Positions 46,201-57,908 of a stretch of DNA of 64,000 bases are shown one piece after another. Source of the DNA: Symsagittifera roscoffensis. Taxonomy: Eukaryota > Xenacoelomorpha > Acoela > Convolutidae. Below the pieces are notes generated by a model. That model had not been told where the DNA came from and ran no database searches. It was given only the letters and a program-made list of their open reading frames with translations. The stretch lies in assembly GCF_963678635.1 (NCBI RefSeq), contig NC_087068.1, positions 27,654,318 through 27,718,317 on the forward strand. Reading direction: 5' to 3'. Every line of letters begins with the position of its first letter. Position 1 is the first letter of the stretch. The translations under genes and the position numbers were made by a program.

Positions 46201-47050
46201 AGACAATTTATAGAAACGGGTAAAAGGACCAACATACGAAGAACTGTTCAGCTCATCACGGTTGTTCCACTGCTAAGAATTACATGCAATTCTTTTGGTT
46301 GTTTTTCTGGGCTGGTATTTTTACCTCACCTGCAAGCAAAGAGTAGAGATCATGGTGGGCCACCACTTTTCGCTTTAATTTAGTTAAGACTATCTATCTG
46401 TTCTTGGATTTCTTTTTTCATTTTTCAGTCAGGCAAACCTTTCTAATGGTATTACATTTGATGCCGTACAATAATTATTTGAAGTCCAAGAAAGTGGGAA
46501 AAAAACCACTCTAAGCCATGCTGCATTCCTGCTGATCCCTTAAACATGCCCGTTCTCTTTTCAATTCTACAACTTTTACAGCCTATTAAAATTTAGCGAT
46601 AATTGACCTGTTATCAACGCCGAGATAGAATTGCAATTTCGATAAGTTATAAAAACAAACCTTGACAACTTACCGTAGTGACATTACAGTGGTGAAACTG
46701 CAGACTAGAAACTGCCGACAGGCCTTAAAAATTTTAACGTTACAAGCTTTTTTTGAAATTAAGGATGACATTTGCTAATGTGGTTTTTTATTCAGACAAA
46801 TTATTGCTATCTGATGACTAATGAACAAAGATTTCTATAACCAATGAAGAGATCATTGAAAATATTTCTGAGTTCTAAATTGAAAAGCTATTTCGACTAG
46901 TTTTTTTTGGTAAAGCTTTGGAGTTAAATAAAATGCCAATTTAAGACTTTACGGACTAATTTCTGCTGCTCCTTTTTTTTAAATTTTATGTAATATGCTG
47001 AAAAGTTAACTCGAATTTCTCACGACTACTGAACGGCTCCGCACACAAAA
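40275..47050. repeat. Tandem array of 1.8-kb units
   Basis: Units begin AGAGGGGGG(A)GATTGTAAAG near 40,273, 42,077, 43,881 and 45,252. Units 1 and 2 are about 1,804 bases. Unit 3 is about 1,370 bases, having lost about 435 bases near 44,584. Unit 4 is the first part of the 7.1-kb duplication, and a fifth unit starts near 52,358. Each unit contains an imperfect palindrome of about 600 bases (about 40,548-40,800 facing 40,925-41,165), for example GAAAAAATGGCTCC against GGAGCC-type inverse blocks. Small frames of 61, 70-71 and 84 codons recur because the units are nearly identical. I do not recognise any as a protein. Confidence 0.9.
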
Positions 47051-47354
47051 CCATTCGAAAGTGAGTCAAGCAAGCATACAAGTCGCTCGCTGACTAAATT
47101 ACCTAGAATAAAAGCCCACCGGATATAAACCCCAAGGAGGAAATCCCCCATAAGACCAAATCCCCCGTGTTTTATTCAGTATGATGGAACTCAAATTGAA
47201 CTCATTATACGATTTTATCTTTCTATTGATTCCATTATGCATTGACTTCCATTTAAATATGCATCTTCATTTTGACAAGACTTTTCAACAGCTTTAAGAT
47301 TACAACTTTCAGTTGACTTTCTATAAGAATGAGCTTTGACTGCAAAAATTAATA

Positions 47355-47430
47355 AGCCACGTAGCACAGTCAGTACGAGTGATTGGAAACCAAGTTGATT
47401 CCCTCTGCGTGAGTTCGAATGCCAAATATG
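47355..47430 (+). pseudogene. tRNA-like segment (Ser-like remnant)
   Basis: TAGCACAGTCAGTACGAG resembles an internal A box and GAGTTCGAATGCC a B box, about 40 bases apart. TTGGAAA is placed like an anticodon loop for Ser(GGA). The acceptor and anticodon stems do not pair well, so it would be a degenerate tRNA or the head of a SINE. It recurs at 54,458-54,533. Confidence 0.35.
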
Positions 47431-48133
47431 ACATTTTATGCAATTGATATAAAGCTCTGTTGAATTTACTCCCAGGGGTCAAAAATCCCGCGCTTCCAAT
47501 AGGTTTGAACTTAATTCAATGTTAATTAATGTTGACTGATAAACAAATTAACAACCGATATAGTCCCAGCAAAACGATTAGTTCAACATGTGTGTTACCA
47601 GTTTGCGTGGTCGCAATTTAAACACTCATTAGCAATTAAACGTTTGCCTCTTGACGCAATTTTTTTGTTCAGTTTGTAAAACAAGTGCATTTTATTGACT
47701 ACCTACTCATTCAAAAGATTTACAATTCAAAATAACAAAATCAAATTTGTGTTAAGCGACGAAGGCAGCCAGGAAGCGCTTCACAATAACTACATTAACT
47801 ATAAAAAAGAGTTAGTCAAATCTATTCAATGAGAGTGCGAGTTGCGGCGGTCAAAGCATAGGGACTTCGTTACGCCAGCACAATGTAAGGCAAGCATATG
47901 GACTTCGAAGGGCGAATTCCTACTAAGCTTTAATAGAAACGTATACCAATAACGAGCAAATCAAAGCGAACGCAGCGGCCTGCACCGACTCCACACAAAA
48001 GGTGCTGTCAAATGCCCTGGCGAAATCCACACCAGAATGCTCCTCGAAGATGCCTGTGGTGCCTCACTTCAAACGAAGGACCAGAAGAATCCGACATCAA
48101 AACCGAATCCAACTACCGCTCCCAACAGGATTC

Positions 48134-48790
48134 GATTTTGAACTGCCCGTTAAACACATGCAAACCATCAATTGAGTGGAGTTTTTTCTCGAAGATTCGA
48201 CAGTTCTGGGAACCGGTAAACGATATTTGATGTTCGCAACCAACAAAAACATCGAAATCTTAAAATCTTAGGGAAACTGGTTTATCGATAGAACCTTTAA
48301 AAGCTGTCCTGATAACTTCTACCAAGTATAAACTATCCACTGCTTCGTAGCTGGAACACCTTTTTCATGTACCTATGCCCTTCTCCCCGATAAACAAGAA
48401 ACGTACAACGCTTTCTTGGCGAACTTAAAGCAGATATCGGCCCCCCAGTTCAATCAACATGAACATTAAAATTTTGAAATGGCTTGCATCAATTGTGTGG
48501 GCGACAAATTTCTAGACAGAAATCAAAGGTTGTTACTTTCACTTCTTGCAAGCCATTCACAGAAAGAAACTCGAATTTGGTTTGTTGTACAGAATCGCGA
48601 GGACAATAAAATCAATCTAGCTATACGTTTTTCAGCTGCTCTTGCGTTTGTCCTACACTTACATGTATAAGCATGGTATAAGCAAATATTAGAAAGTTGC
48701 CACATTCCTGACGACATCCAGAACTATTTTGAGGACACCTTTTTAGGCAAAGAAACGCGAATATCGAGGAGACCGGGAAATCGCAATTTG
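48134..48790 (+). pseudogene. MULE transposase remnant, copy A
   Basis: MULE transposases cut and join element ends with a D-D-E site. One frame from 48,134 gives KRYLMFATNKNIEIL, WFIDRTFKSCPDNFYQV (the D-x-T-F block with the first Asp at 48,287-48,289), a TIHCFVAG block, YALLPDKQETYNAFLANLK, NFEMA where D-F-E is expected, AALAFV, and finally QNYFEDTFLG. The order and spacing match MULE transposases. Five in-frame stops interrupt the frame (TGA, TAG and three TAA), and the second Asp position reads Asn. The N-terminal zinc finger (FLYWCH) and the start are not seen. Confidence 0.8.
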
Positions 48791-49345
48791 ACATGGACGT
48801 AGAGAACGTTTATTTCAGGACCATTGACGACCTCCCCCGTACAAAAATTCCTTTGAAGAATTTCACCGTGGATTCGGATCCATGCTCTAAATGTCAAATC
48901 CTGACATATTGAAATTCATTGATGCCATTCAGAGGCAGCAATCACTGCAAACTTTTAGTTTCTCTCAAATGCAGCTCGGCAAGAAAGTTCACCCAAGGAA
49001 AGAGGATAACTTTGGGAGGATAAAGAGAGATGTATGCTCTGCCGCTAGCTACAAAGAGTTGGACTATCTTAAGGCCATAGCTGTTAACTTCGCCTTTTAG
49101 TTTTTAGTATTTAATCTATCTATTTCTTTTCAGTTAATTATCTTTCATTTAATTCAAATTTTAATGTCGCTTTTTTATTCAGTTCGAATGTGGGGGATAT
49201 TAAACTTAACACTGGGGCTTTTGTCCTAGGGGGATTTGGTCCTACGGGGAATTAAGTCCTGGGGGATTTTATCCGGTGGGATTTTGTCCTGGGGGATTTG
49301 ATCCTGGGGGATTTAGTCCTGGGTATTTGATCCTGGGGGATTTAG

Positions 49346-50697
49346 TCCTAGAACCCATAAGGTCATTATATCCCTATGTGGCTCAAATCTAACAGTCAAC
49401 TATTAAATATTGGCTGTTGATGAACACAAAACGAACATTTATTTTTACCGAAATTATTTGAAATTACGTGGAAATATTCAAACATTAAAAACTTTTCATT
49501 TAAAATTAGATTCAATTAGAATGCAGATACGGGCCTTAGTTTTGTCAATATGTGTAAATTTACTGATATTGAAGCTCCGATTATGTTGCAAAAAATAATT
49601 CTTTTTGAGCTTGGACCAAGTTTTTTTTGGGTATATGACCATTGAGCTATAAAAAAAATGATGTCATAAGAATCTGCGGATTAAATATTGAAACTCGAAG
49701 TTTTAAGTCCCCATGGGCATGAAAATATATTATTTTCTGACCAATGACGCAATATGAGGCATCTAAGCTTAAAATCTAACAAACTGAGCAATTAAACTGA
49801 AAAATGTAGACACAGAGGCGAAGCTATGCTTCGCAAACACTTGCGAGAACACGACCAAAAAGCAGCTCTTTCAAGTGACATGAAAAAAAGTAGCAATAAG
49901 CTTCGAATTAGCAAAAATCAGCAACCTAGCAAATTCGAATTCCACGCAATAACCAATCAGCCACGGATGCATAAAATCCTCAAAAACTAGCCATCAATAG
50001 CGCAGCTACAAGTGCTAACAAATTGTTAATTTGATGCAGCAAAAGTAGCACCAATTACAAAAAGATACAATTTTGCATGTAATGAACCGCAAATCATAAA
50101 GCCATATTATGTAGTAATTATGCATTTCAAAAAACTGCGAGTTATATTAAGTGAGAAATTTTCTGAAATCGAGAATTAATTATTGTTATGTTGTTTGAAA
50201 GAAATAGCTTTCTTCGGTTCACTTGCTAATTTAAAAATGCATCAACTATGTAAACTTATAACTATTCAAATGTCAAAGCACATGTTATCAGTAAGCTTTA
50301 AAGGTTCAACAAAGTGTTCTTAATGCCAATTCGATGCAACAAATATTGTTGCTTCAAGTCGCAACAATATTTGCAAATTAATTGCAACAGAACACAGACC
50401 TGTTCTGGAAAAAAGAAAGTTCGTACTAAAAATACTTTGCTTCGCAAGTGTAAAAAGGGAAACTACACAACAACCGAGGTGCTCATTGTATAATTCAGTT
50501 CGAAGACCAGCTTAACAAAAAAGATATCCTGAAATTTAAATTTTTCAACTATACAATAAAATTTAACACAAGCACCACAAATAATTCCATATTCCAAGTG
50601 AGTTTTGAGTTTTAAGAATTCATGGCAAGATCTGAGTTTGGAAAAGAAGAAATTTTGCTTTCCAAGCCACATCAAGATAAGGCACGATTAATCTTGG
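49346..50697. other. AT-rich region between MULE and PARP16 last exon (copy A)
   Basis: No gene is seen. Two small dyads are present: GCGAAGCTATGCTTCGC near 49,821, and a GCAACAAATATTGTTGC palindrome near 50,336 followed by GCAACAATATTTGC. Confidence 0.5.
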
Positions 50698-50720
50698 TTT
50701 ATTTATTTGTAATTGTTGTG
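50698..50720 (-). terminator. Polyadenylation signals downstream of the extra last exon
   Basis: On the minus strand there are two overlapping AATAAA hexamers about 80-90 bases after the stop of the extra PARP16 last exon. Confidence 0.5.
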
Positions 50721-50791
50721 GCAACTCAAGCGTTCATTGATTGTTTCACATTCACTGTTGCGATAATTTTCCAATTGCATATTCAATCTTA

Positions 50792-51144
50792 TTATACAAT
50801 TATATTATGATGAGCGTATTCTGTGTTCAGGTATTGCTGTAAATCAGAATCTTCGTCCACCTCATAAAAGCATTTAAAGACCATGTATGCAACAGTGGCC
50901 ACGACTATGGCCATAATGACCATAATTGATGAGTAATATTCATCATAAATGGCCCCAAGTCTTCTTTGGATTCTAGATCGAGAGGTTCTGTACACAAGAA
51001 GATATCGGACCATAATGAGTTCTCCGTTTTTGACTAGAGCATAGGATTCTGGCATTCCAGACCTGTTCTGTGAAGTAGACGTTGAGGAGTTGCCGTTGGC
51101 TGGAGATCCAACTGAGCTTCCGCGTTTGACACTTTCGGGATCGT
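50792..51144 (-). CDS. PARP16: PARP16 last exon, extra downstream copy (copy A)
   Basis: It is nearly identical to 57,909-58,261: splice acceptor CTTTTTAG, then the codons for DPESVKRGSS, LIMVRYLLVYRTSRSR and a transmembrane segment SIMVIMAIVVATVAYMVF, ending NIIV and TAA. The frame is open, with two codon differences from copy B (SPANGN against SPVNGN, ESYALV against ESYVLV). It lies about 7.1 kb downstream of the other copy with no catalytic exon of its own. It could be used only by splicing over copy B; otherwise it is an orphan exon. Confidence 0.8.
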
Positions 51145-51559
51145 CTAAAAAGAAAGACGTTATTAGAAAAAAAGATCCACTTAACATCGTCCCATTTAAA
51201 GACGTTTAATGAGGAGGAAGTTAACATGGTTTCAATTAGAATTTTTTCAATCAGGTTCGGGTATTTCACACCTAGCAAAGATTGGATGGAAGGAACATCT
51301 TTGCTTGGTCCGTTTTAGAGTGAAATGGAAAGATTTGGAGCTTCGAATACAGGAAAGTTAAGCATTCAAATAATTCCATTTACTTGTCGTCTAACTTTTC
51401 CCGTAATTTCTTCCTACAAATCAAAATCGACGCCCAGCACTGTATTGCAGGCCAATATGTTGACAGTATATGTTACTGGAATCAGTAGAAATTACGTTGG
51501 GAATTGAACAATTGATGTAGATTGCTTGAATATTTAGGCTGACCAATAAGATTTTCAGT

Positions 51560-52305
51560 CATAAGTGAAAAACATAGCCAACAGACAGATGCAAAAGAGT
51601 CAATGAACGCAAGTAAACAAAACAATATTTTTTTTTGAAAAAAAATCATTTTCAAAAAAAAAAAAAAAAACAGATGCATTTAAAGCTCTTTGAATTTCAC
51701 GAACAATTTATGAATATAGCCAATCGAAGATTGGAAAAGAGTAATGAACGCAAGTAAACATAAAAAACACTGACTTTGTTTTAAAAAAATCTGAAAAGTC
51801 TGAAAAAACTTTCAAATTTCAAATAAAAAAAACAAATGCCTTTTAAGTTCTTTGAATTTCTAGAACGATTTATGACTGTCGCTTTTTTGATAACATTAAC
51901 CCAACTTGAGAAAACTGGATCAACAGGTAGAGTTTTATTCCGCTCGAAAATCTTAAAAATAAATTCCACTTTCGAAACTAGAAGTTTTTCACGTTTTTTC
52001 GCACAATTTCCACGCTCGTATTTGGAGAAAGCTAATTACGTCACTTTCAGCAGATTAACTTCAATTGAAATCAAAAAGTGCATATATACCTAAGTGCATC
52101 AATATTTTAAAAGTTTTTCCTGAAAAAATCAAAAAAACTCAGCAAGACCTATATAAGAACCTTCACTACGTTCATTACACTTAATTAGTGCTTTCTGAGA
52201 GTAATGAACGTAGTGAAGACTCTTATATAGGTCTTGCTATTTTTTTGCTTTTGTAGGAAAGTCTTAAATGCTCTAATAACTTATGTGAAATTCTTTTTTT
52301 TTTAA
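51560..52305. repeat. Intronic repeat cluster with TATATAAG palindrome (copy A)
   Basis: A block starting CTTTGAATTTCTAGAACGATT (about 51,849) recurs in diverged form at 60,920. At 52,141-52,178 and 52,201-52,237 an inverted pair reads AGCAAGACCTATATAAGA...CTTCACTACGTTCATTAC. The same pair is at 59,248-59,345 and one half at 61,228-61,266. Confidence 0.7.
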
Positions 52306-54457
52306 AAGTTAACTCGAATTTCTCATGAATACTGAACGACTCCGCACACAAAACCAGAGGGGGGATTGTAAAGGGGAGATCCTTTTTCTTCACACGTCTC
52401 AGTTGTGATAAGATTTGCCAGATAATCGCTTATTGGAAATATTTATTTTCCATAAACAAAACGGTGTAACCAAATTTAACTTCTTTTTTAAAGCGAGATC
52501 TTTCCTTTTTTGTCTGCGGATTGAAAACGATGTTCTTATCAAAATTAGCATCATAAACATCAAATAATTAAGTCTTAGAATTTAACAATTATACAATATA
52601 AATAAACGATTTAATTATTTAATAAATTAGGATTTATGTTTTGCATAATTTAGGCTATTTAGGTTATTTTGGTAATATATATTTTTTGCTCCTTTAACGT
52701 TTAATATCATCAGAAAAAAATCATATCTTGTTTTTGTAACAGACAAGCAATGACTGCAATATGAGGAGCCATTTTTTCCAACCTGATATTTATGTGTTCA
52801 GTTTTCTGTGCCCAGCTCAAATTCTGTTTGGCTAGTTTATAAAGTGTGTTTTTCTCGCCTAAATCAAACGCATTCATAGCTACCCGGTAATCACTTATCA
52901 TCTTTGAGTGCTCGAAAGTCAATTAAGCACGATTCTCAGTGGCCTAGTGGACTTCTGCATATTCGACTTGTGGGGAATCAAACTTGACAAAGGATTAACA
53001 CGTATCAATCAATGCGCATGATTTAGGCGAGAAAAACACATGCTATAGCTGAAAAGAATTTGAGCTAGGAGCAGGAAATGGAACACAAAAAACTAAGGTT
53101 GGAAAAATTGACTCTTGATATTGCAGTCAATGCTTGTTTGTTATAAAAAGTTGATATGATTTTTTGTATTGATCCGATGCTATTAAACGTTAGAGCAAAA
53201 AAAATTACAAAAAACTTTAATCGCCTAAATAATGCAAAACATAATCCTATTTCACGCGGTTCTTACAGGACCACGAAAAGCAGAGCCTGTTTCCGGCAAT
53301 TTCAGACAATTTATAGAAACGGGTAAAAGGACCAACATACGAAGAACTGTTCAGCTCATCACGGTTGTTCCACTGCTAAGAATTACATGCAATTCTTTTG
53401 GTTGTTTTTCTGGGCTGGTATTTTTACCTCACCTGCAAGCAAAGAGTAGAGATCATGGTGGGCCACCACTTTTCGCTTTAATTTAGTTAAGACTATCTAT
53501 CTGTTCTTGGATTTCTTTTTTCATTTTTCAGTCAGGCAAACCTTTCTAATGGTATTACATTTGATGCCGTACAATAATTATTTGAAGTCCAAGAAAGTGG
53601 GAAAAAAACCACTCTAAGCCATGCTGCATTCCTGCTGATCCCTTAAACATGCCCGTTCTCTTTTCAATTCTACAACTTTTACAGCCTATTAAAATTTAGC
53701 GATAATTGACCTGTTATCAACGCCGAGATAGAATTGCAATTTCGATAAGTTATAAAAACAAACCTTGACAACTTACCGTAGTGACATTACAGTGGTGAAA
53801 CTGCAGACTAGAAACTGCCGACAGGCCTTAAAAACTTTAACGGTACAAGCTTTTTTTGAAATTAAGGATGACATTTGCTAATGTGGTTTTTTATTCAGAC
53901 AAATTATTGCTATCTGATGACTAATGAACAAAGATTTCTATAACCAATGAAGAGATCATTGAAAATATTTCTGAGTTCTAAATTGAAAAGCTATTTCGAC
54001 TAGTTTTTTTTGGTAAAGCTTTGGAGTTAAATAAAATGCCAATTTAAGACTTTACGGACTAATTTCTGCTGCTCCTTTTTTTTAAATTTTATGTAATATG
54101 CTGAAAAGTTAACTCGAATTTCTCACGACTACTGAACGGCTCCGCACACAAAACCATTCGAAAGTGAGTCAAGCAAGCATACAAGTCGCTCGCTGACTAA
54201 ATTACCTAGAATAAAAGCCCACCGGATATAAACCCCAAGGAGGAAATCCCCCATAAGACCAAATCCCCCGTGTTTTATTCAGTATGATGGAACTCAAATT
54301 GAACTCATTATACGATTTTATCTTTCTATTGATTCCATTATGCATTGACTTCCATTTAAATATGCATCGTCATTTTGACAAGACTTTTCAACAGCTTTAA
54401 GATTACAACTTTCAGTTGACTTTCTATAAGAATGAGCTTTGACTGCAAAAATTAATA

Positions 54458-54533
54458 AGCCACGTAGCACAGTCAGTACGAGTGATTGGAAACCAAGTTG
54501 ATTCCCTCTGCGTGAGTTCGAATGCCAAATATG
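54458..54533 (+). pseudogene. tRNA-like segment, copy B
   Basis: It duplicates 47,355-47,430, with the same A-box-like and B-box-like sequences. Confidence 0.35.
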
Positions 54534-55236
54534 ACATTTTATGCAATTGATATAAAGCTCTGTTGAATTTACTACCAGGGGTCAAAAATCCCGCGCTTCC
54601 AATAGGTTTGAACTTAATTCAATGTTAATTAATGTTGACTGATAAACAAATTAACAACCGATATAGTCCCAGCAAAACGATTAGTTCAACATGTGTGTTA
54701 CCAGTTTGCGTGGTCGCAATTTAAACACTCATTAGCAATTAAACGTTTGCCTCTTGACGCAATTTTTTTGTTCAGTTTGTAAAACAAGTGCATTTTATTG
54801 ACTACCTACTCATTCAAAAGATTTACAATTCAAAATAACAAAATCAAATTTGTGTTAAGCGACGAAGGCAGCCAGGAAGCGCTTCACAATAACTACATTA
54901 ACTATAAAAAAGAGTTAGTCAAATCTATTCAATGAGAGTGCGAGTTGCGGCGGTCAAAGCATAGGGACTTCGTTACGCCAGCACAATGTAAGGCAAGCAT
55001 ATGGACTTCGAAGGGCGAATTCCTAATAAGCTTTAATAGAAACGTATACCAATAACGAGCAAATCAAAGCGAACGCAGCGGCCTGTACCGACTCCACACA
55101 AAAGGTGATGTCAAATGCCCTGGCGAAATCCACACCAGAATGCTCCTCGAAGATGCCTGTGGTGCCTCACTTCAAACGAAGGACCAGAAGAATCCGACAT
55201 CAAAACCGAATCCAACTACCGCTCCCAACAGGATTC

Positions 55237-55893
55237 GATTTTGAACTGCCCGTTAAACACATGCAAACCATCAATTGAGTGGAGTTTTTTCTCGAAGATT
55301 CGACAGTTCTGGGAACCGGTAAACGATATTTGATGTTCGCAACCAACAAAAACATCGAAATCTTAAAATCTTAGGGAAACTGGTTTATCGATAGAACCTT
55401 TAAAAGCTGTCCTGATAACTTCTACCAAGTATAAACTATCCACTGCTTCGTAGCTGGAACACCTTTTTCAGGTACCTATGCCCTTCTCCCCGATAAACAA
55501 GAAACGTACAACGCTTTCTTGGCGAACTTAAAGCAGATATCGGCCCCCCAGTTCAATCAACATGAACATTAAAATTTTGAAATGGCTTGCATCAATTGTG
55601 TGGGCGACAAATTTCTAGACAGAAATCAAAGGTTGTTACTTTCACTTCTTGCAAGCCATTCACAGAAAGAAACTCGAATTTGGTTTGTTGTACAGAATCG
55701 CGAGGACAATAAAATCAATCTAGCTATACGTTTTTCAGCTGCTCTTGCGTTTGTCCTACACTTATATGTATAAGCATGGTATAAGCAAATATTAGAAAGT
55801 TGCCACATTCCTGACGACATCCAGAACTATTTTGAGGACACCTTTTTAGGCAAAGAAACGCGAATATCGAGGAGACCGGGAAATCGCAATTTG
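55237..55893 (+). pseudogene. MULE transposase remnant, copy B
   Basis: It has the same frame, motifs and five stops as copy A; the first Asp codon is at 55,390-55,392. One visible difference is TCAGGT for TCATGT near 55,470. The stops were present before the duplication. Confidence 0.8.
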
Positions 55894-56448
55894 ACATGGA
55901 CGTAGAGAACGTTTATTTCAGGACCATCGACGACCTCCCCCGTACAAAAATTCCTTTGAAGAATTTCACCGTGGATTCGGATCCATGCTCTAAATGTCAA
56001 ATCCTGACATATTGAAATTCATTGATGCCATTCAGAGGCAGCAATCACTGCAAACTTTTAGTTTCTCTCAAATGCAGCTCGGCAAGAAAGTTCACCCAAG
56101 GAAAGAGGATAACTTTGGGAGGATAAAGAGAGATGTATGCTCTGCCGCTAGCTACAAAGAGTTGGACTATCTTAAGGCCATAGCTGTTAACTTCGCCTTT
56201 TAGTTTTTAGTATTTAATCTATCTATTTCTTTTCAGTTAATTATCTTTCATTTAATTCAAATTTTAATGTCGCTTTTTTATTCAGTTCGAATGTGGGGGA
56301 TATTAAACTTAACACTGGGGCTTTTGTCCTAGGGGGATTTGGTCCTACGGGGAATTAAGTCCTGGGGGATTTTATCCGGTGGGATTTTGTCCTGGGGGAT
56401 TTGATCCTGGGGGTTTTAGTCCTGGGGATTTGATCCTGGGGGATTTAG

Positions 56449-57814
56449 TCCTAGAACCCATAAGGTCATTATATCCCTATGTGGCTCAAATCTAACAGTC
56501 AACTATTAAATATTGGCTGTTGATGAACACAAAACGAACATTTATTTTTACCGAAATTATTTGAAATTATGTGGAAATATTCAAACATTAAAAACTTTTC
56601 ATTTAAAATTAGATTCAATTAGAATGCAGATACGGGCCTTAGTTTTGTCAATATGTGTAAATTTACTGATATTGAAGCTCCGATTATGTTGCAAAAAATA
56701 ATTCTTTTTGAGCTTGGACCAAGTTTTTTTTGGGTATATGACCATTGAGCTATAAAAAAAATGATGTCATAAGAATCTGCGGATTAAATATTGAAACTCG
56801 AAGTTTTAAGTCCCCATGGGCATGAAAATATATTATTTTCTGACCAATGACGCAATATGAGGCATCTAAGCTTAAAATCTAACAAACTGAGCAATTAAAC
56901 TGAAAAATGTAGACACAGAGGCGAAGCTATGCTTCGCAAACACTTGCGAGAACACGACCAAAAAGCAGCTCTTTCAAGTGACATGAAAAAAAGTAGCAAT
57001 AAGCTTCGAATTAGCAAAAATCAGCAACCTAGCAAATTCGAATTCCACGCAATAACCAATCAGCCACGGATGCATAAAATCCTCAAAAACTAGCCATCAA
57101 TAGCGCAGCTACAAGTGCTAACAAATTGTTAATTTGATGCAGCAAAAGTAGCACCAATTACAAAAAGATACAATTTTGCATGTAATGAACCGCAAATCAT
57201 AAAGCCATATTATGTAGTAATTATGCATTTCAAAAAACTGCGAGATATATTAAGTGAGAAACTTTCTGAAATCGAGAATTAATTATTGTTATGTTGTTTG
57301 AAAGAAATAGCTTTCTTCGGTTCACTTGCTAATTTAAAAATGCATCAACTATGTAAACTTATAACTATTCGAATGTCAAAGCACATGTTATCAGTAAGCT
57401 TTAAAGGTTCAACAAAGTTTTCTTAATGCCAATTCGATGCAGCCCATTCGATGCAACAAATATTGTTGCTTCAAGTCGCAACAATATTTGCAAATTAATT
57501 GCAACAGAACACAGACCTGTTCTGGAAAAAAGAAAGTTCGTACTAAAAATACTTTGCTTCGCAAGTGTAAAAAGGGAAACTACACAACAACGGTGGTGCT
57601 CATTGTATAATTCAGTTCGAAGACCAGCTTAACAAAAAAGATATCCTGAAATTTAAATTTTCCAACTATACAATAAAATTTAACACAAGCACCACAAATA
57701 ATTCCATATTCCAAGTGAGTTTTGAGTTTTAAGAATTCATGGCAAGATCTGAGTTTGGAAAAGAAGAAATTTTGCTTTCCAAGCCACATCAAGATAAGGC
57801 ACGATTAATCTTGG
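56449..57814. other. AT-rich region between MULE and PARP16 last exon (copy B)
   Basis: It matches 49,346-50,697, with a small tandem insertion of CCCATTCGATGCA-like sequence near 57,440. No gene is seen. Confidence 0.5.
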
Positions 57815-57824
57815 TTTATTTATT
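57815..57824 (-). terminator. Polyadenylation signals of PARP16
   Basis: On the minus strand two overlapping AATAAA hexamers lie about 85-95 bases after the PARP16 stop codon. Confidence 0.55.
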
Positions 57825-57908
57825 TGTAATTGTTGTGGCAACTCAAGCGTTCATTGATTGTTTCACATTCACTATTGCGATAATTTTCCAATTGCATATT
57901 CAATCTTA

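Larger units (their letters stand above)
47105..49345 (+). mobile_element. Mutator-like (MULE) DNA transposon, copy A
   Basis: The left end carries CCCACCGGATATAAACCCC, GGAAATCCCCCATAAGACC and AAATCCCCC (47,117-47,153). The right end carries, inverted, GGGGGATTTGGTCCTA and GGGGGATTTTATCCGGTGGG, then further GGGGGATTTGATCCT units to about 49,345. These are inverted ends with internal tandem repetition. The interior holds a decayed MULE transposase. Confidence 0.75.
45201..52305. repeat. 7.1-kb tandem duplication, copy A
   Basis: Copy A contains tandem unit 4, a MULE, AT-rich DNA, the extra PARP16 last exon and part of the PARP16 intron. It is nearly identical to 52,306-59,410 with an offset of 7,103-7,117. 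The junction at 52,300-52,306 is a T-run followed by AAAAGTTAACTCG, suggesting a join at an A/T run. Confidence 0.95.
54207..56448 (+). mobile_element. Mutator-like (MULE) DNA transposon, copy B
   Basis: It is the same element as at 47,105-49,345, carried along by the 7.1-kb duplication. It has the same GGGGGATTT-type inverted ends. Confidence 0.75.

Noticed and set aside
51189-51507. Additional upstream exon of PARP16 next to the last exon (frames near 51,190-51,278 and 51,325-51,507)
   Set aside because: The phase from 60,080 joins directly to 51,144 or 58,261. The extra segment carries stops on the minus strand, does not fit any PARP16 block, and its join to the exon would be out of phase.
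40625-53486. Recurrent 61-, 70- and 84-codon frames in the 1.8-kb units
   Set aside because: They are conserved only because the units are almost identical. The inverted arm of the same unit has lost the frame, and no motif is recognised.
48134-55893. In-frame stops in the MULE transposase as possible recoding
   Set aside because: Three different stop codons are used, at positions without a shared amino acid, and a catalytic Asp position has changed. Ordinary decay explains it better.
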